Shown piece by piece: positions 33,386-44,249 of a DNA stretch of 64,000 nt. How positions within the stretch are numbered: position 1 is the first letter of the stretch; each line of letters begins with the position of its first letter. Location of the stretch: NCBI RefSeq assembly GCF_026914185.1, contig NC_070560.1:4827501-4891500 (forward strand), read 5' to 3'. Made by a program: the position numbers and the translations under genes. Under the pieces are notes generated by a model. The model searched no databases and had not been told where the DNA came from. It saw only the letters and a list, made by a program, of their open reading frames with translations. Source of the DNA: Puccinia triticina (taxonomy: Eukaryota > Basidiomycota > Pucciniomycetes > Pucciniales > Pucciniaceae).

Positions 33386-34960
33386 GTGGCGGACTCCGAC
33401 AACGAAGACTTCAATCCCGTTGTTCAGGATCCGTTCAACACCCGTCTGGCGGACTCTTCCTCTGAGTCGGAAGAGAAAACTCCTCTTGCATCCAGTCGCC
33501 AATCGTTTAAATCCGCCGATTCTGAATCCGAATCCAAAATCAGCAATCTCCTAATCCCGTCTTCGTCATCCTCCCTCAAACCACTCTCTCAGCCATCTCT
33601 CCCAATCATGAGCTCTATTGACACATCGAACATCAAGCTTGTCACTGACAAGCTTGATAAAGACAACTTCACAAGTTGGCGTTGGGCGATCATCACCACT
33701 CTCGGTTATAAGGGTCTAGATGACTATATTCTGCTCGAACAAACCGATGAGATGAAGAAGAAGACCGACTATCAGCTCCACAACAAAATGACAACTAACT
33801 TCATTCGGATGCATATGACGACTGCCAACCTGGAACGTTTCGTCACCAGCTTCACTGACTATGATGCTAAGAAGCTGTGGGACGCCATTGAAGCTCATTT
33901 CATGGCCAAGACTATGGAAAACGCCGCCAGCGCCATGGACAAGTATTTCAATATACACTTTGATGAATCGGACATGGACAAGTCAATATCCGAGATCAGA
34001 CACGCTTATTGACATCTCTGTGAAATCGGGGCCAAGAAGTTTGGAAAGGATGGTCTCACCGCAATGGCCGTAGTTTTTGCGTTACGAAAGCTTCCGCCGT
34101 CCTTCAGCACCTTTCAAACGCTCCAGTTTAAGGAGTTTAAGGAAGACGAGGTCATTGAGATGGAACCTTTCCTTAGCGCTCTGGAAATGGAGGTTCGCCG
34201 AAATAAGGACTCGGAACTTGAACTCATCTCGGCAGCTACCGCTCTGGCTGTCACTCAACAACAGCAATCGAGTGAGGCCTCCAAGAAGAAGAAGAAAGTC
34301 CAGTGCACTGGGGGAAAGCACAATCCCGACGCCGCCCATCCCGAGTCCGAGTGTTTCCATCTGCACAAGGACAAGGCCATTGCCTATCACCAAGCGGCAA
34401 TTGACCGGATGACCAAGCTACTCCCAAAGGCCAATCTAGGGACAAAGTCTGGTTTCCAGGACGCCATTGTACTCGACAGCGGGGCATCCGGACACTATCT
34501 CAAAGACCGCTCCTACTTCTCAAACCTCTCCAGCACCGCTACCTCCGTTTTTGGGGCCAACGGTGCAGCAATTCCTATCGTTGGGTTTGGGCCAGCAATC
34601 ATCCAAACTGCGCTCGGTCCTCTCAATCTTCCTCTGGCGTATTTCGCGCCCAAACTCTCCAACTCCCTCATCTCACTCACCCACTATGTTTGACTCGGAT
34701 ACTCCCTGGTTCCGGTTTCTCGGGGCACTCGATTCAAGTGTCGTAAGGGTTCTGAGGTTATTTTTACGGGCTCCACCGGGGAGAATGTCCTATTAATCGA
34801 CATGAATCCCTTGAAAGCATTATCTATCTCATTGCCAACCCCGCTCGATCTCCATCGATTGCTCGGACATCCAAGTTTGGCGTATTTAAATAAAGCGTAC
34901 CCAAACCTTCATCTCAAGGCCCTGGATTGCGACGTTTGCGACCGAGCCAAAATGCATTGA
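33386..34960 (+). pseudogene. copia gag-protease-integrase N-terminus with three in-frame TGA stops
   Basis: The frame opens at a GTG (33386), probably a mutated ATG, with an acidic Ser-rich start and then the Gag signature KLDKDNFTSWRWAIITTL. TGA codons at 34010-34012, 34691-34693 and 34958-34960 interrupt an otherwise continuous frame that includes the CCHC-like KVQCTGGKHNPDAAHPESEC, the protease AIVLDSGASGHYL, and the integrase zinc finger (HRLLGHPSLAYL, CDVCDRAKMH). All three stops fall where CGA (Arg) would fit. Reading continues unbroken into the ORF at 35015. Confidence 0.88.
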
Positions 34961-35014
34961 CAACCGTTTGGGGGCACGTTCCCCACCTTTTCCGCCCCTC
35001 TGGACTGTATCCAT

Positions 35015-37648
35015 ATGGATCTGTGCGGCCCTATCACCCCCACTTCTCGGGGAGGAAATCGTTATTTCCTCAAGATTATCGATGGCTATACCAAGTATCG
35101 ATTTATCTACCCAATGAAGTGTAAGTCTGATACCTTTCAATTCTTTCAAATATTTCTTAATCAGGCCGAAACCTATCTCAGCCGAAAATTAAAATTAGTA
35201 GTCTCCGATAATGGAGGCGAATTCTGTAATCACAAGTTTGGCACACTTTTTGCCAAGCGCGGAATCCAGCACCTCACGACGGCTCCGTACACTCCTCAAC
35301 AAAATCCAATGGCTGAGCGGGGAAATCGGACCACGATCGAAAAGACGCGAGCGCTTCTCATGACTTGTGGCCTACCCCTGGAATGGTGGGGGGAAGCCGT
35401 AACTCTGTCGGTTTTCCTTGAGAATCGGTCCCCTGACAGCTCCATCAACTTCTTGTCTCCCTATGAGATGTGGCACGGGAAGAAACCGGACTTGAGCACT
35501 CTGGTCCCGTTTGGCTGCAGGGCCGTGTTATTCAAGGAGCGCAAATGGAGAGACTCCAAGTTCTCTCCATCCGGGGTTGAGGCTGTCTTTGTGGGATACA
35601 ACGGACATCATCAGTCGTTTCGAGTGTGGGTGCCAGGCACAAACAAGCTGATTACCTCACATCACGTGAGGCTCTTCCCATCGACTTTCCCTCTCCTCTC
35701 GACCTCCGATTCCCCTATGTGTCCACCGGTTCTCTTTGACTTTGGCAATGTGATTGAAGAAGTTCTGGGTTTACCTGTCGTTGGCTCTGAAGGATCCCAA
35801 ATTGGTCCTGATTCTGAACCCGAGCGACCTCACACTCCTCCTCCGGCGCCAGTCCCCAATTCACGACCTCCGACGCCGCCTGAACCATTGGAGGATCTGG
35901 CTCCACCTGCGGCTCCTGGACTGACCCCTGCGGTGAAGGGCTATGCCTACGTTCCTCATTATGATGTGGCCCCAAAGAACATCTCCTCAGACATCGACGA
36001 GGGCAACATCATATTGGGGTCCAGACGTCACCGGGCCCTGGTCATTGTCGACAAGCCGTCCTCTCTTTCGGACCCGAAGACTTATGGGGAGATCCTTGGT
36101 AGGATCGACGAGAATGAGTGGCTCATGGCAGTTGAGGTTGAACTCAACAACATCAAAAGACACAAGGTGTGGGTGGTGGTTCCCAAAACTCCTGGCTGTA
36201 GGGAACTGGACACGACGTGGGTCTTCAAGCGCAAGTTTGACGCGGACGGCGAGCTCCTGAAATATAAGGCTCGCCTTTGTGTCCGCGGTTTTCGCCAAGT
36301 CGAGGGTGTAAATTATAACCGAACCTTTGCTCCGACCGGAAGAACGGCCACTCTCAGAATCATGCTAGGTATCGCGGCGACTCTTGACTGGGATGTTCAA
36401 CAGATGGACGTAAAATGCGCGTTTCTCAACGGAATTCCGGAAGAGGAGATTTTCATCAAGGTCCCAGAAGGCTTGGGAATTGAACTTCCGCCGGGTCACG
36501 GTCTAAAGCTCCAGAAGTCGCTTTACGGTTTAAAGCAAAGTCCCCGGTGTTGGTACAAGGCCCTCAAGGACTTCTTTGAGTCCATCAACTTCACACCCGC
36601 TGTGGTGGATCCCTGTCTTTTCTGCCATCAGGACGCGTCCAAGCCGTGCTTTGTTTTTGTTCATGTCGACGATTTGGTTATCATGGGACCCGACGTCTCT
36701 TTTCTCAAGAAGAAAATCAAGGAGCGCTTCGAGATGGAGGACCTGGGAGCCTGCAAGTATGTCCTCGGCATGCGGGTTGCAAGGGACCGGACTGCCAGGA
36801 CGATCACGCTGAGTCAAGACCGGTATGCGCGAGAAATCCTGGAGGAATTCGGTATGCTCAAATGCAAGCCGGCCTCCACTCCATTACCCGGTAATGCTCT
36901 GACCTGTCCAGTCAAGGATGAACCGGTCGACCCGGGCTTCAACTATCGCCGGGGTGTGGGTCTGCTGCAATATCTTGTGCAGTGCACTCGACCGGACTTG
37001 GCGTTTGCAGTTAGTTACCTGTCCCAATTTCTGAACAATCCGAAGAAGACTCATCAAGGCCAGCTCATGTGTACGATGAGGTATCTCCAGCGTTCGAAGG
37101 ACTTTGGACTCACGCTAGGGAACGTCGGGGGCAAGTCACATCAGCTTGTAGGGTACGCAGACGCCAGCTACGCTTCTGGTCTAAATGCCGCCTCGTTCGC
37201 TGGGAGTCTGCTGCAGCATAACGGCGTGTTTGGCTGGCGGTGTCAAAAGGAAGATGAAGACGCGCCATCCCTCTCCACGATCGAGGCAGAATACCGAGCC
37301 TGTACCTCCGCCGGACAAGATATCCGTTGGGCTCAACAACTCCTCAAGCAAGTTTATCCGCTCATCAATGTCACTCCGTCAAATGTTCGGCTCTTCTGTG
37401 ACAACCAAGGCGCCCTGGCGCTCCTCCAGGACTCTGTCTATCAACACCGCACTCGGCATGTAAATGTGCGGCATCATTGGCTGCGTTTTCACATCGAGAA
37501 GGCGAAGAATTTCGAGGTTCAATATGTGCCAACCAGTGTCAACTACGCCGATTTCCTCACCAAAGCGTTAAATCCCAAGAAAACCCGGGCAGCTATCTCT
37601 CAAGTCACTCTGGGGAACATGAAAACTAACGAGTCTTCCTGTGCCTAG
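35015..37648 (+). CDS. copia pol: integrase, reverse transcriptase, RNase H, open for 877 codons
   Basis: The integrase core has IHMDLCGPITP (first Asp), VVSDNGGEFCNHK (second Asp) and QQNPMAERGNR (Glu). A Pro-rich linker follows. The RT carries KARLCVRGFRQVEG, TFAPTGRTATLRIML, MDVKCAFLNG, KSLYGLKQSPRCWY and the active site FVHVDDLVIMG. RNase H carries GYADASYASG, STIEAEYRAC, FCDNQGAL and the copia C-terminal TSVNYADFLTKAL. The frame is intact from here to TAG at 37648, but the stops upstream mean it could not be made from the genomic polyprotein. The listed start is simply the first ATG in frame; it lies inside integrase. Confidence 0.92.
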   Translation: MDLCGPITPTSRGGNRYFLKIIDGYTKYRFIYPMKCKSDTFQFFQIFLNQAETYLSRKLKLVVSDNGGEFCNHKFGTLFAKRGIQHLTTAPYTPQQNPMAERGNRTTIEKTRALLMTCGLPLEWWGEAVTLSVFLENRSPDSSINFLSPYEMWHGKKPDLSTLVPFGCRAVLFKERKWRDSKFSPSGVEAVFVGYNGHHQSFRVWVPGTNKLITSHHVRLFPSTFPLLSTSDSPMCPPVLFDFGNVIEEVLGLPVVGSEGSQIGPDSEPERPHTPPPAPVPNSRPPTPPEPLEDLAPPAAPGLTPAVKGYAYVPHYDVAPKNISSDIDEGNIILGSRRHRALVIVDKPSSLSDPKTYGEILGRIDENEWLMAVEVELNNIKRHKVWVVVPKTPGCRELDTTWVFKRKFDADGELLKYKARLCVRGFRQVEGVNYNRTFAPTGRTATLRIMLGIAATLDWDVQQMDVKCAFLNGIPEEEIFIKVPEGLGIELPPGHGLKLQKSLYGLKQSPRCWYKALKDFFESINFTPAVVDPCLFCHQDASKPCFVFVHVDDLVIMGPDVSFLKKKIKERFEMEDLGACKYVLGMRVARDRTARTITLSQDRYAREILEEFGMLKCKPASTPLPGNALTCPVKDEPVDPGFNYRRGVGLLQYLVQCTRPDLAFAVSYLSQFLNNPKKTHQGQLMCTMRYLQRSKDFGLTLGNVGGKSHQLVGYADASYASGLNAASFAGSLLQHNGVFGWRCQKEDEDAPSLSTIEAEYRACTSAGQDIRWAQQLLKQVYPLINVTPSNVRLFCDNQGALALLQDSVYQHRTRHVNVRHHWLRFHIEKAKNFEVQYVPTSVNYADFLTKALNPKKTRAAISQVTLGNMKTNESSCA

Positions 37649-37662
37649 TGAGCAGGGGGGGC

Positions 37663-38243
37663 TGTGGCGGTACAGGCCAGAGAAGGGTTTTAGGGGCTAC
37701 TGCGGCAAGGCGGGCGAGCATGCGGATCCGTCAACTGTATTTATCTTCTGTTTAGGTTTAGCAGTTGTATTTAGTTCTACAGTTGTATCGGCTCCGCTTC
37801 TCTTTTCTTCATTCACTCATCCGTTTTCTTGCCTCACTCCTCACGCACCTCAATAGGTGCATAAGTCGTCCCATTCTCTTTTCTCATCGTCTCGGCCTCC
37901 CATAATCGGCCCTTCTAGCTCACAGCTGCAAGTCTGGTGTTTCACAGGTATCTCTCCGTTCCTTTTCATTGTTTTCCTTCTCTGTCTCTTTTCCTTCTGT
38001 GCTCACCATGCAATCCATTCACTCATCCGTTTTCTTGCCTCACTCCTCACGCACCTCAATAGGTGCATAAGTCGTCCCATTCTCTTTTCTCATCGTCTCG
38101 GCCTCCCATAATCGGCCCTTCTAGCTCACAGCTGCAAGTCTGGTGTTTCACAGGTGCATAAGTCGTCCCATTCTCTTTTCTCATCGTCTCGGCCTCCCAT
38201 AATCGGCCCTTCTAGCTCACAGCTGCAAGTCTGGTGTTTCACA
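37663..38243 (+). repeat. 3' LTR of the copia element with internal tandem duplications
   Basis: It starts TGTGGCGGTACA after the purine tract and ends near gtttcaca (38243), giving TGTG...CACA ends. Inside, a segment beginning cattcactcatccg and ending ggtgtttcaca is present at about 37813-37947 and 38015-38152, and a partial third copy (gtgcataagtcg to gtttcaca) at 38154-38243. The true LTR end could be at the first copy's cacag, with the rest duplicated; without a 5' LTR this is unresolved. Confidence 0.55.
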
Positions 38244-38829
38244 TCGCAATGCTCCTTATGAACTAGCAACCTGGCAGCGAAGAGCTCCATGCCATATACG
38301 TCTCAAAGCGTCGAGTAGAAGTTACGGTGGTTGTTGGTCCAATCGGAGTGCGTCTGTGTCCACTCTGATGGGTACGCCAAGCCTCCTCTGACTCGGTTGA
38401 CCTAAATCGCTCTCTTCTCCCATTCATTATTAAATCTGGTCAGAGGCAAGGTGCCCTCAAAGCTTTTATGTTCTCATCAAAAAAGGGAGTAAGTCCCACA
38501 TCGTGATGGCCGGAAACCGCGCCTATCGCGTGGACCAGTCCTAGCTCTTTCTCGGCCTTAACCGACTTCACAAACATTCTTGACTCTACCGTCAAGAGAA
38601 CCGGAGTGGCTGATACGGTCCTATGGATAGGTCCACCTCCCCAAGGTGTAGATATGCATCTTCTGTCTCCACCCTTAAAAGTGGCCCTCATCGAGGCGCC
38701 ACACAAAAACTGTGTCCGAGCACGCTTGGGTAACCTGTTTGTGTGAGGACGGCTTGAATTCGTGAAACCCCCTCCCGTTTTGTGAGGTGGAAGCATTTTT
38801 CAGCATTATGGGAACAGGGAAGGCCTCTC
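38244..38829. other. Spacer, nothing recognised
   Basis: One minus-strand frame (38796-38440) has no recognisable motif. The sequence may be the rest of the decayed Crypton to its right. Confidence 0.35.
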
Positions 38830-39360
38830 AGAGCCAGCTTCCGGCAGGCGTCGTTAGAGTGCAGCGGATAAAAGGGTTATGTGAGTTCGCCCAAGCGCGA
38901 GGACCGCCACGGTGTGGTTGAAATATGGCCCCCCCAAAATGTATGTTAATCACGGCGATGAGTTGCCACCGAATGACCAAAGGTTTCGACAACTTCTTTG
39001 GTAGGGTCGCGTTGACTGTTGCCGACGATTATAGCATCAGCTCTAGGCAAACATCATGTCCCGCAGGGGAAGTCGCCGAGTGGAAGTGATGCCATGCTCT
39101 GAGCCCTGATATGTATCTCCTCCCGGCGTTCTTTGTGCACGAATTGCGGCCAGCCCATACGCAGAACCCTTTGAGGCTTTGCCCCGTGATGGTGAGGGCG
39201 CCGACTTTCTCTTCCAAGAGTTCGTAAAATTTTAAGAACCATTGACTGCACAGTTGTAGCCTTGCAAAGTGCTAATTTTCCAGGCCGCTAGCATCACTAA
39301 GTCGGGTATGGAGGGTGTGCCGGGTTTGGACCCGTTTGACAAGAGATCACTGATAGACTA
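38830..39360 (-). pseudogene. Second Crypton-type recombinase, degenerate N-terminal fragment
   Basis: The minus strand reads LKGFCVWAGRNSCTKNAGR and then YISGLRAWHHFHSATSPAG (39029-39217), closely matching LERFCVWAGRNAYSAS and YLCGLKAWHTFHAATFP of the copy at 32272-33296. ttccggcaggcgtcgt near 38840 is shared at the DNA level too (about 32545). Frames are broken and the catalytic domain is largely missing. Both copies lie in the same orientation on either side of the copia element. Confidence 0.65.
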
Positions 39361-39458
39361 GGAGATTGGCAGCGAAGGGCAGCAAGTTGCCGGGTTTGGA
39401 CCCGTTTCGACAAGAAATCACTGATAGACTAGGAGATTGGCAGCGAAGGGCAACAAGT
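39319..39458. repeat. 70-bp tandem duplication
   Basis: gccgggtttggacccgttt starts at 39319 and again at 39389, each followed by the same ggagattggcagcgaag. The two units differ by one inserted C and few substitutions. It lies in the first codons of the Crypton fragment. Confidence 0.8.
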
Positions 39459-40239
39459 TACCTGCATAGTCCACTGGCTTCTTATTAAGGACGAGGTCAA
39501 GAGAGATATACGGAACAACAGGTCAAATCATGTGAAACATGAAATGGCCTGTGAAGACAGCCAGAAACATTTGGTTCCACCTTTGGGAGTATCGGGGTTG
39601 CTGAAAACCGTTCTCAGCCTGATGGGTTTTGAAACCGCCTATTCCATTGACGCTAGCACATTGGTCAAGTGCTTCATGAGAATCCACTTGAGCCGCTTTT
39701 ATTTTCTAGACATGTGTTTTCTCTTCATACAAATTGTCAGAGGCTTCTATCACCGGTGGTGGTATGCTCGTGACCTTGAGAACCTCATCAATCGTGTTTC
39801 TTGACTGCTTTGCAACCGAGACAAAGGATTCTAAATCTAGAGTGTCTTTGGGTTGACCCCCGTAACGGTACAAAACCAAGAATAATTTACTATTACCTAG
39901 AATGATAGTAAACGAACAGTTTGGCATTGACTCTCAATCTCACCTTGCTGAGTCAAATATTCCCCCTCATCAGGCAACACAAACTCTTCTGCCATGTTTT
40001 ACTTTGCTTCACCAGCACATTGGTACCTCCTGATTTGGCTACCATGCCGCGGTAAAAGATTCTGGTGTTGCATTATCGTTGCGGCGCGTGGTTTCTTTGC
40101 GTCTCGCGGCAACTGCTCTAGTGACGCTCATTTTCTACCATTTTTATCAAGTTTAACAACATATTCTAATCACGATATATCGCAGCAAATTTGATTGATA
40201 ATCAAACGTAATCGGTCTATTGGGAGCCTAAAGACAATA

Positions 40240-41150
40240 TGATACTGGTCAATATTGGTACGGTCTGGGGTTTGAATTAGTCTGATGCGACTGAATCCAA
40301 AATTATGATGCAACTGACTCGGAGTAGAATAGCTTGGGGTCTCTGGTCTGATACGACACCTGACTGTGAGCTTTATCACGAGGAGATTCGAAATTTGATA
40401 GCTAAATGCTGAGTTCAGCCAATGACTCCTTAAATGAGACCCTGTGTCCAAAAATGATGTGACATGTAGATGCGATTGCGTAACAAACCCGTGGTAGAGC
40501 GTGCAAATGTGTGTCATTGGTGTCACCTTGCTCATTATGTAGTAGAGCGTGCAAATGTGTGTCATTGATGTCAGCTTGCTCATTATGTAGCAAAGCAAAA
40601 GAAGCGAAGGTCAAAGGAAACATACGAGCTTGTCAGCTGGTATATCAATCTCTTCATCTTGGGTTAGAAACCAAGGGACGTGCTTTGAGCTGATGCCTAG
40701 GGTCTGAAGTCCAATATGGTACTTGGCTGGAAGCGCAAATGTGATATTTAGAGTGAAACAATCATTGTTGGCTTTGGGTATTGGGTCTAAAACAACACCT
40801 GACTAGGAGCACACAAAGATGTATGTGGCTTTGGGTCTTGGGTCCGATGCGACACCTGACTGGGAGCTAAAAGATTGAAAACACAACTTGTTATGGATGA
40901 TGTAGGACGTGTTTGTAGAACAAAGAATAAAATACGGAGAGTAGATGTACGTGGGGTTTAAAGTCTCTTGGGGTAACAACCTGGAGACAGAAGCTTAGGG
41001 TCTCAAGTCCGATATGGTACTTGACTTGAAGCGTAATATGTGGTTCTGGGTCTCAGGTCCAATACGACACTGGACTAGGAGCGTGTAAATGGATAAGAAC
41101 TATCTAGCTTATGGTCTCGGGTCTGATGCGACACCTGACTGGGAGCGTAA
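40240..41150. repeat. Irregular repeats of a GACACCTGACTGGGAGC-containing unit
   Basis: Variants of ggtctgatrcgacacctgactgggagc or ggtacttgactggaagc occur near 40340, 40700, 40790, 40840, 41000, 41050 and 41120, usually preceded by (t)gggtct. Spacing varies from 50 to over 300 bp, so it is a degenerate interspersed repeat rather than a clean tandem array. Confidence 0.6.
40494..40590. repeat. 48-bp tandem duplication
   Basis: gtagagcgtgcaaatgtgtg begins at 40494 and 40542; both copies run to gctcattatgtag with three or fewer changes. Confidence 0.8.
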
Positions 41151-42207
41151 ATAATGTTTGATAGTACGAGGAAAGTTAGGCTATGAAATTTACTTGTTTG
41201 TCAAATGAATAATCTGGACGGTCCGAAAAATGCGAGAGCGACCCCGAAGTGGGTTGGCTCTTTATCATGTCAATCGAAAGACGCCTAATTCACCAAAAAT
41301 ATAGCTGCCTGGGGGCTTAAAATGCCTGGGGGTGCTCTGATCTATGACTTGATCGTCTTATTGAACTCTTTTGAGTCGCTCGTCTTGGGGCAAATCGCCT
41401 GGGGACACCTGCGGATTTGGGGAGTAAGACCCTTTGACTCGCGGACGATGTATCTGAAGGATGGTTAATCAGACAATCTGCGGATATGGGGACTATCACC
41501 CTTTGACGCGCGTGAATCGATTGTAAGTGGGCTATGAGGGTAAGTGCTAAGAAGAAAGCGAGGGTCGTCGGAAGGAAGCGAGAGGAGTGGAAATAAAGGA
41601 AGAGTGGTGAAGTGTTGTTGGAGACGAGTGATTATGAAAAGACGAGTGAATAAGCAGCTCGGTTCAGATTATGATGTCTAAAAGTTCGCAACTCTGAAGC
41701 GAGCGTCACACTGGTGATCTGAGGTGGGGGGAGGAGCCTGCAGCGGAGTGCTCCATGGCTACTCCCTTGTCGGGGTTCATATAGGGAATCCTGCCTTGCT
41801 GGCGAAGCATGCGCATAGCGCGAAGCTCCGGCTCGATCACCCAGGTGCCCTACGCTTAGCCGCCTCCATGGACAGGGGGGAACTCGTCGGTTCCCTCCTC
41901 GATCCCCTGCAATAAACACTCCCGCTACTGAGAGGTCATCTCTTTCAAGAGCAACAAACAAGACAAGTGTTGAAGAAAGGGAGATTTATTTCAGATGCAG
42001 AAGCTAATTCATGAAAATTTCAAAACGAGTCTTATAAGATGATAAGCAATAAAGGGCAAGGTGAGAGGAAATCTACCCTTATTCAATACTTGATGCGCAG
42101 AAATGAAGAAGAGAATGTAATTACCATAGACAAATTGGTCAAGATGAATACCTGGCGGATGATTAAAATGCAAGCAAAATTGTTTGAATTATATAGGAAC
42201 AAGTTGA

Positions 42208-44249
42208 TTATCTCGCCAAGCTGGTAACATGGCCTGCTGAACACATTCAGAAACAATGAGTCAATTAGCTTGCTGAAATCATCATAGCCGCGCCACAAAT
42301 CAATCCATCATACCTATTTTATCATGTGGTTGAAGTGTTCTCTTTGAGACGTATCTTTTATGAAGAGCTGAATAGGAATAAAAGAAGACATTATTAAAGA
42401 ATTCTTTAACTAAACATGAAACATCCTCTCCCTGGGTGGGGAAAATTCCATTCCTATAAGTGACTATCCAAAAATCTAAATAGTTCCAGAGGAGTGGATG
42501 ATATTTAGTTTCTCCACGACGTGCTCTTCGTATGCGGAGCGTTTCGACGATGTCATTGAGCTTTGGATCACTGCGGGATTTCGGGTCTTTGTAAATCTTT
42601 GTCAAGCGGTTAAAGGATTCTTGGGCCTGGACAAGTTCAACGTCAAGAGGGACTTCCTTCTTCCTAGGGACGATCGAAAGTATCATCTCAACATAAAATA
42701 GATAGAGGGGGAAGATGAACCCGACGTCCTTCAAACCGTCAAATTGGGATTCGAGGAGATTATGTTTGAAGTCTATCCCAGTTTCATCGAACCAACGTTG
42801 ATACCAATGCTCACAATGAGGCGCAAATTCGTGTAGTGTATCCAACAATCTTTTCGATCGGTCTGCTCCGGTATGATCAATCTTGGGCTCGCCCCGCTTG
42901 GTGGACTCACGCGCGTCGATAGACCCGAGATACATCTGATAGGTCTTGGTGAATTCGCTCTCGGGGATAACGAGTACGTCCTTTCGGAGTTGTTGAAGCG
43001 CTAGCTGAATCGGACCTATTTCCCGCCGTTGGACGCCATCCGATGAATTGTCAGGTGCAAAGAGATTTGAATGAAACACTAGTCTTCCTTGTGGAAGAAA
43101 CTTCCGAGAGAGCCCTGGGTCCGTTTTTGAAGGACGTGGAACGTACAAGCTGCGTGGGGGTTGTGGTTGCTTCTGGCTTGTAACACGACCGGACTGTGAT
43201 CGGAGGGTTTTTACCCAAAGATTGGGTTTTCGATTCCGCTTACGAGAAGGTCTTTGTTTGGGCCCGGACGTTACGTCAGAGTGGGGCGGCAAGGTATGGC
43301 CCGACAGGGCGGGTGCGTCTGACTGACCAGCGCCCGCGATGGTATGACTATGACTATCCAGCGCATGCGGGATATCAGAATGTGCCTGTGAAGCCCCTGC
43401 CACCACGAGGCCATTCGAGCCTGGTGTTCCGCCTGCGAGGCGCGCTACAAGGTCGTCGAGGTTCTCAATGTTCCGGAACCCGGTTCCAAAAAAATCGCCG
43501 GGGTCAGACGGCATGTCCTGCCCATGAGCCAGGGAGTCAGCGGGACGTTCTTCAGTAGAAGTTTCGGCAGGATGATACTGATAGTCTGGTAGGAGGTAGT
43601 TGTGCTTGAGCGGCAAATGATTTGGGATGGGCAAGCTGGGTCCGACACGCTGCCGCTTATGGGGAGCTCTTTCATCGGCTGCGGAGTGTATGTCGGAAGA
43701 GGGCGGAAAGCTATGCTCTAAAAGGGCGGGTGCGTCTGGAAGACTATGACTATCCAGTGCATGCGGGATATCAGAATGTGCCTGTGAAGCCCCTGCCGCC
43801 GCGAGGCCATTCGAGCCTGGTGTTCCGCCTGCGAGGCGCGCTACAAGGTCGTCGAGGTTCTCAATGTTCCGGAACCCGGTTCCAAAAAAATCGCCGGGGT
43901 CAGACGACATGTCCTGCCCATGAGCCAGGGAGTCAGCGGGACGTTCCCCGGTCGAAGTCTCGGCAGGGCGATAGTCTGGTAGGGGGGAGTCGTGGCTAGC
44001 TGATGGCCAGGCTGGAAAGTCGATAGGGTGGAGATCATCCGGACCAGCTTGTCGCGCCGCCGCAGCCGTCGATGAAGCAGGGGGAGCGAGGATGGCGGCG
44101 AGCTCGGACGTGCGCGGGTCCCAACCAAAGCCCCTCGTCCATGGTTCCGGGTCGAGAATATCTATCGGCTTGCACCCGCCGACGAGGAGGGTTATCAGGA
44201 GAAGAGTGGGCAACCGGATGCCTCTGCCGGGGTTGATATTCAGAGCCAT
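42208..44249 (-). CDS. Secreted repeat protein, family copy 2 (intact)
   Basis: Exon 1 44249-42314, intron of 80 nt (gtatga...ttcagcag), last exon 42233-42208; 653 residues. The start MALNINPGRGIRL leads a signal peptide (LPTLLLITLLVGG). Two repeat modules contain ERPADSLAHGQ, DPGDFFGTGFRNIENLDD and AGGTPGSNGL, and basic clusters APHKRQRVGPS and PSRKRNRKPN follow them. The C-terminal domain runs from about EFAPHCEHWYQRWFDETG through FPLYLFYVEMILSIVPRKK to LVKEFFNNVFFYSYSALH, and the tiny last exon adds GHVTSLAR. No frameshift or stop, so this is the reference copy of the family. The signal peptide plus NLS-like clusters suggest delivery outside the fungus and then to a nucleus; that is inferred and no known enzymatic domain was recognised. 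Confidence 0.85.

Larger units (their letters stand above)
33386..38243 (+). mobile_element. Ty1/copia element, 5' LTR not found
   Basis: gag, protease, integrase, RT and RNase H lie in one frame from 33386 to 37648, followed by a polypurine tract (gagcaggggggg) and an LTR starting TGTGGCGGTACA at 37663. No matching 5' LTR occurs left of gag, where the Crypton recombinase begins only 90 bp away, so the 5' end is missing or displaced. Only three in-frame TGA codons break the coding region. Confidence 0.88.
39459..42207. other. Long non-coding stretch with interspersed repeats
   Basis: No gene recognised. Frames at 39532-39804 and 41632-41961 lack motifs. It contains the repeated GGTCYGAT...GACACCTGACT units (see 40240) and a 48-bp tandem duplication at 40494-40590. 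The last 200 bases before copy 2 (42010-42200) are conserved with the 3' flank of copy 3 (49320-49545): agatgcagaa, acttgatgcgca, tggcggatgatt. Confidence 0.45.
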
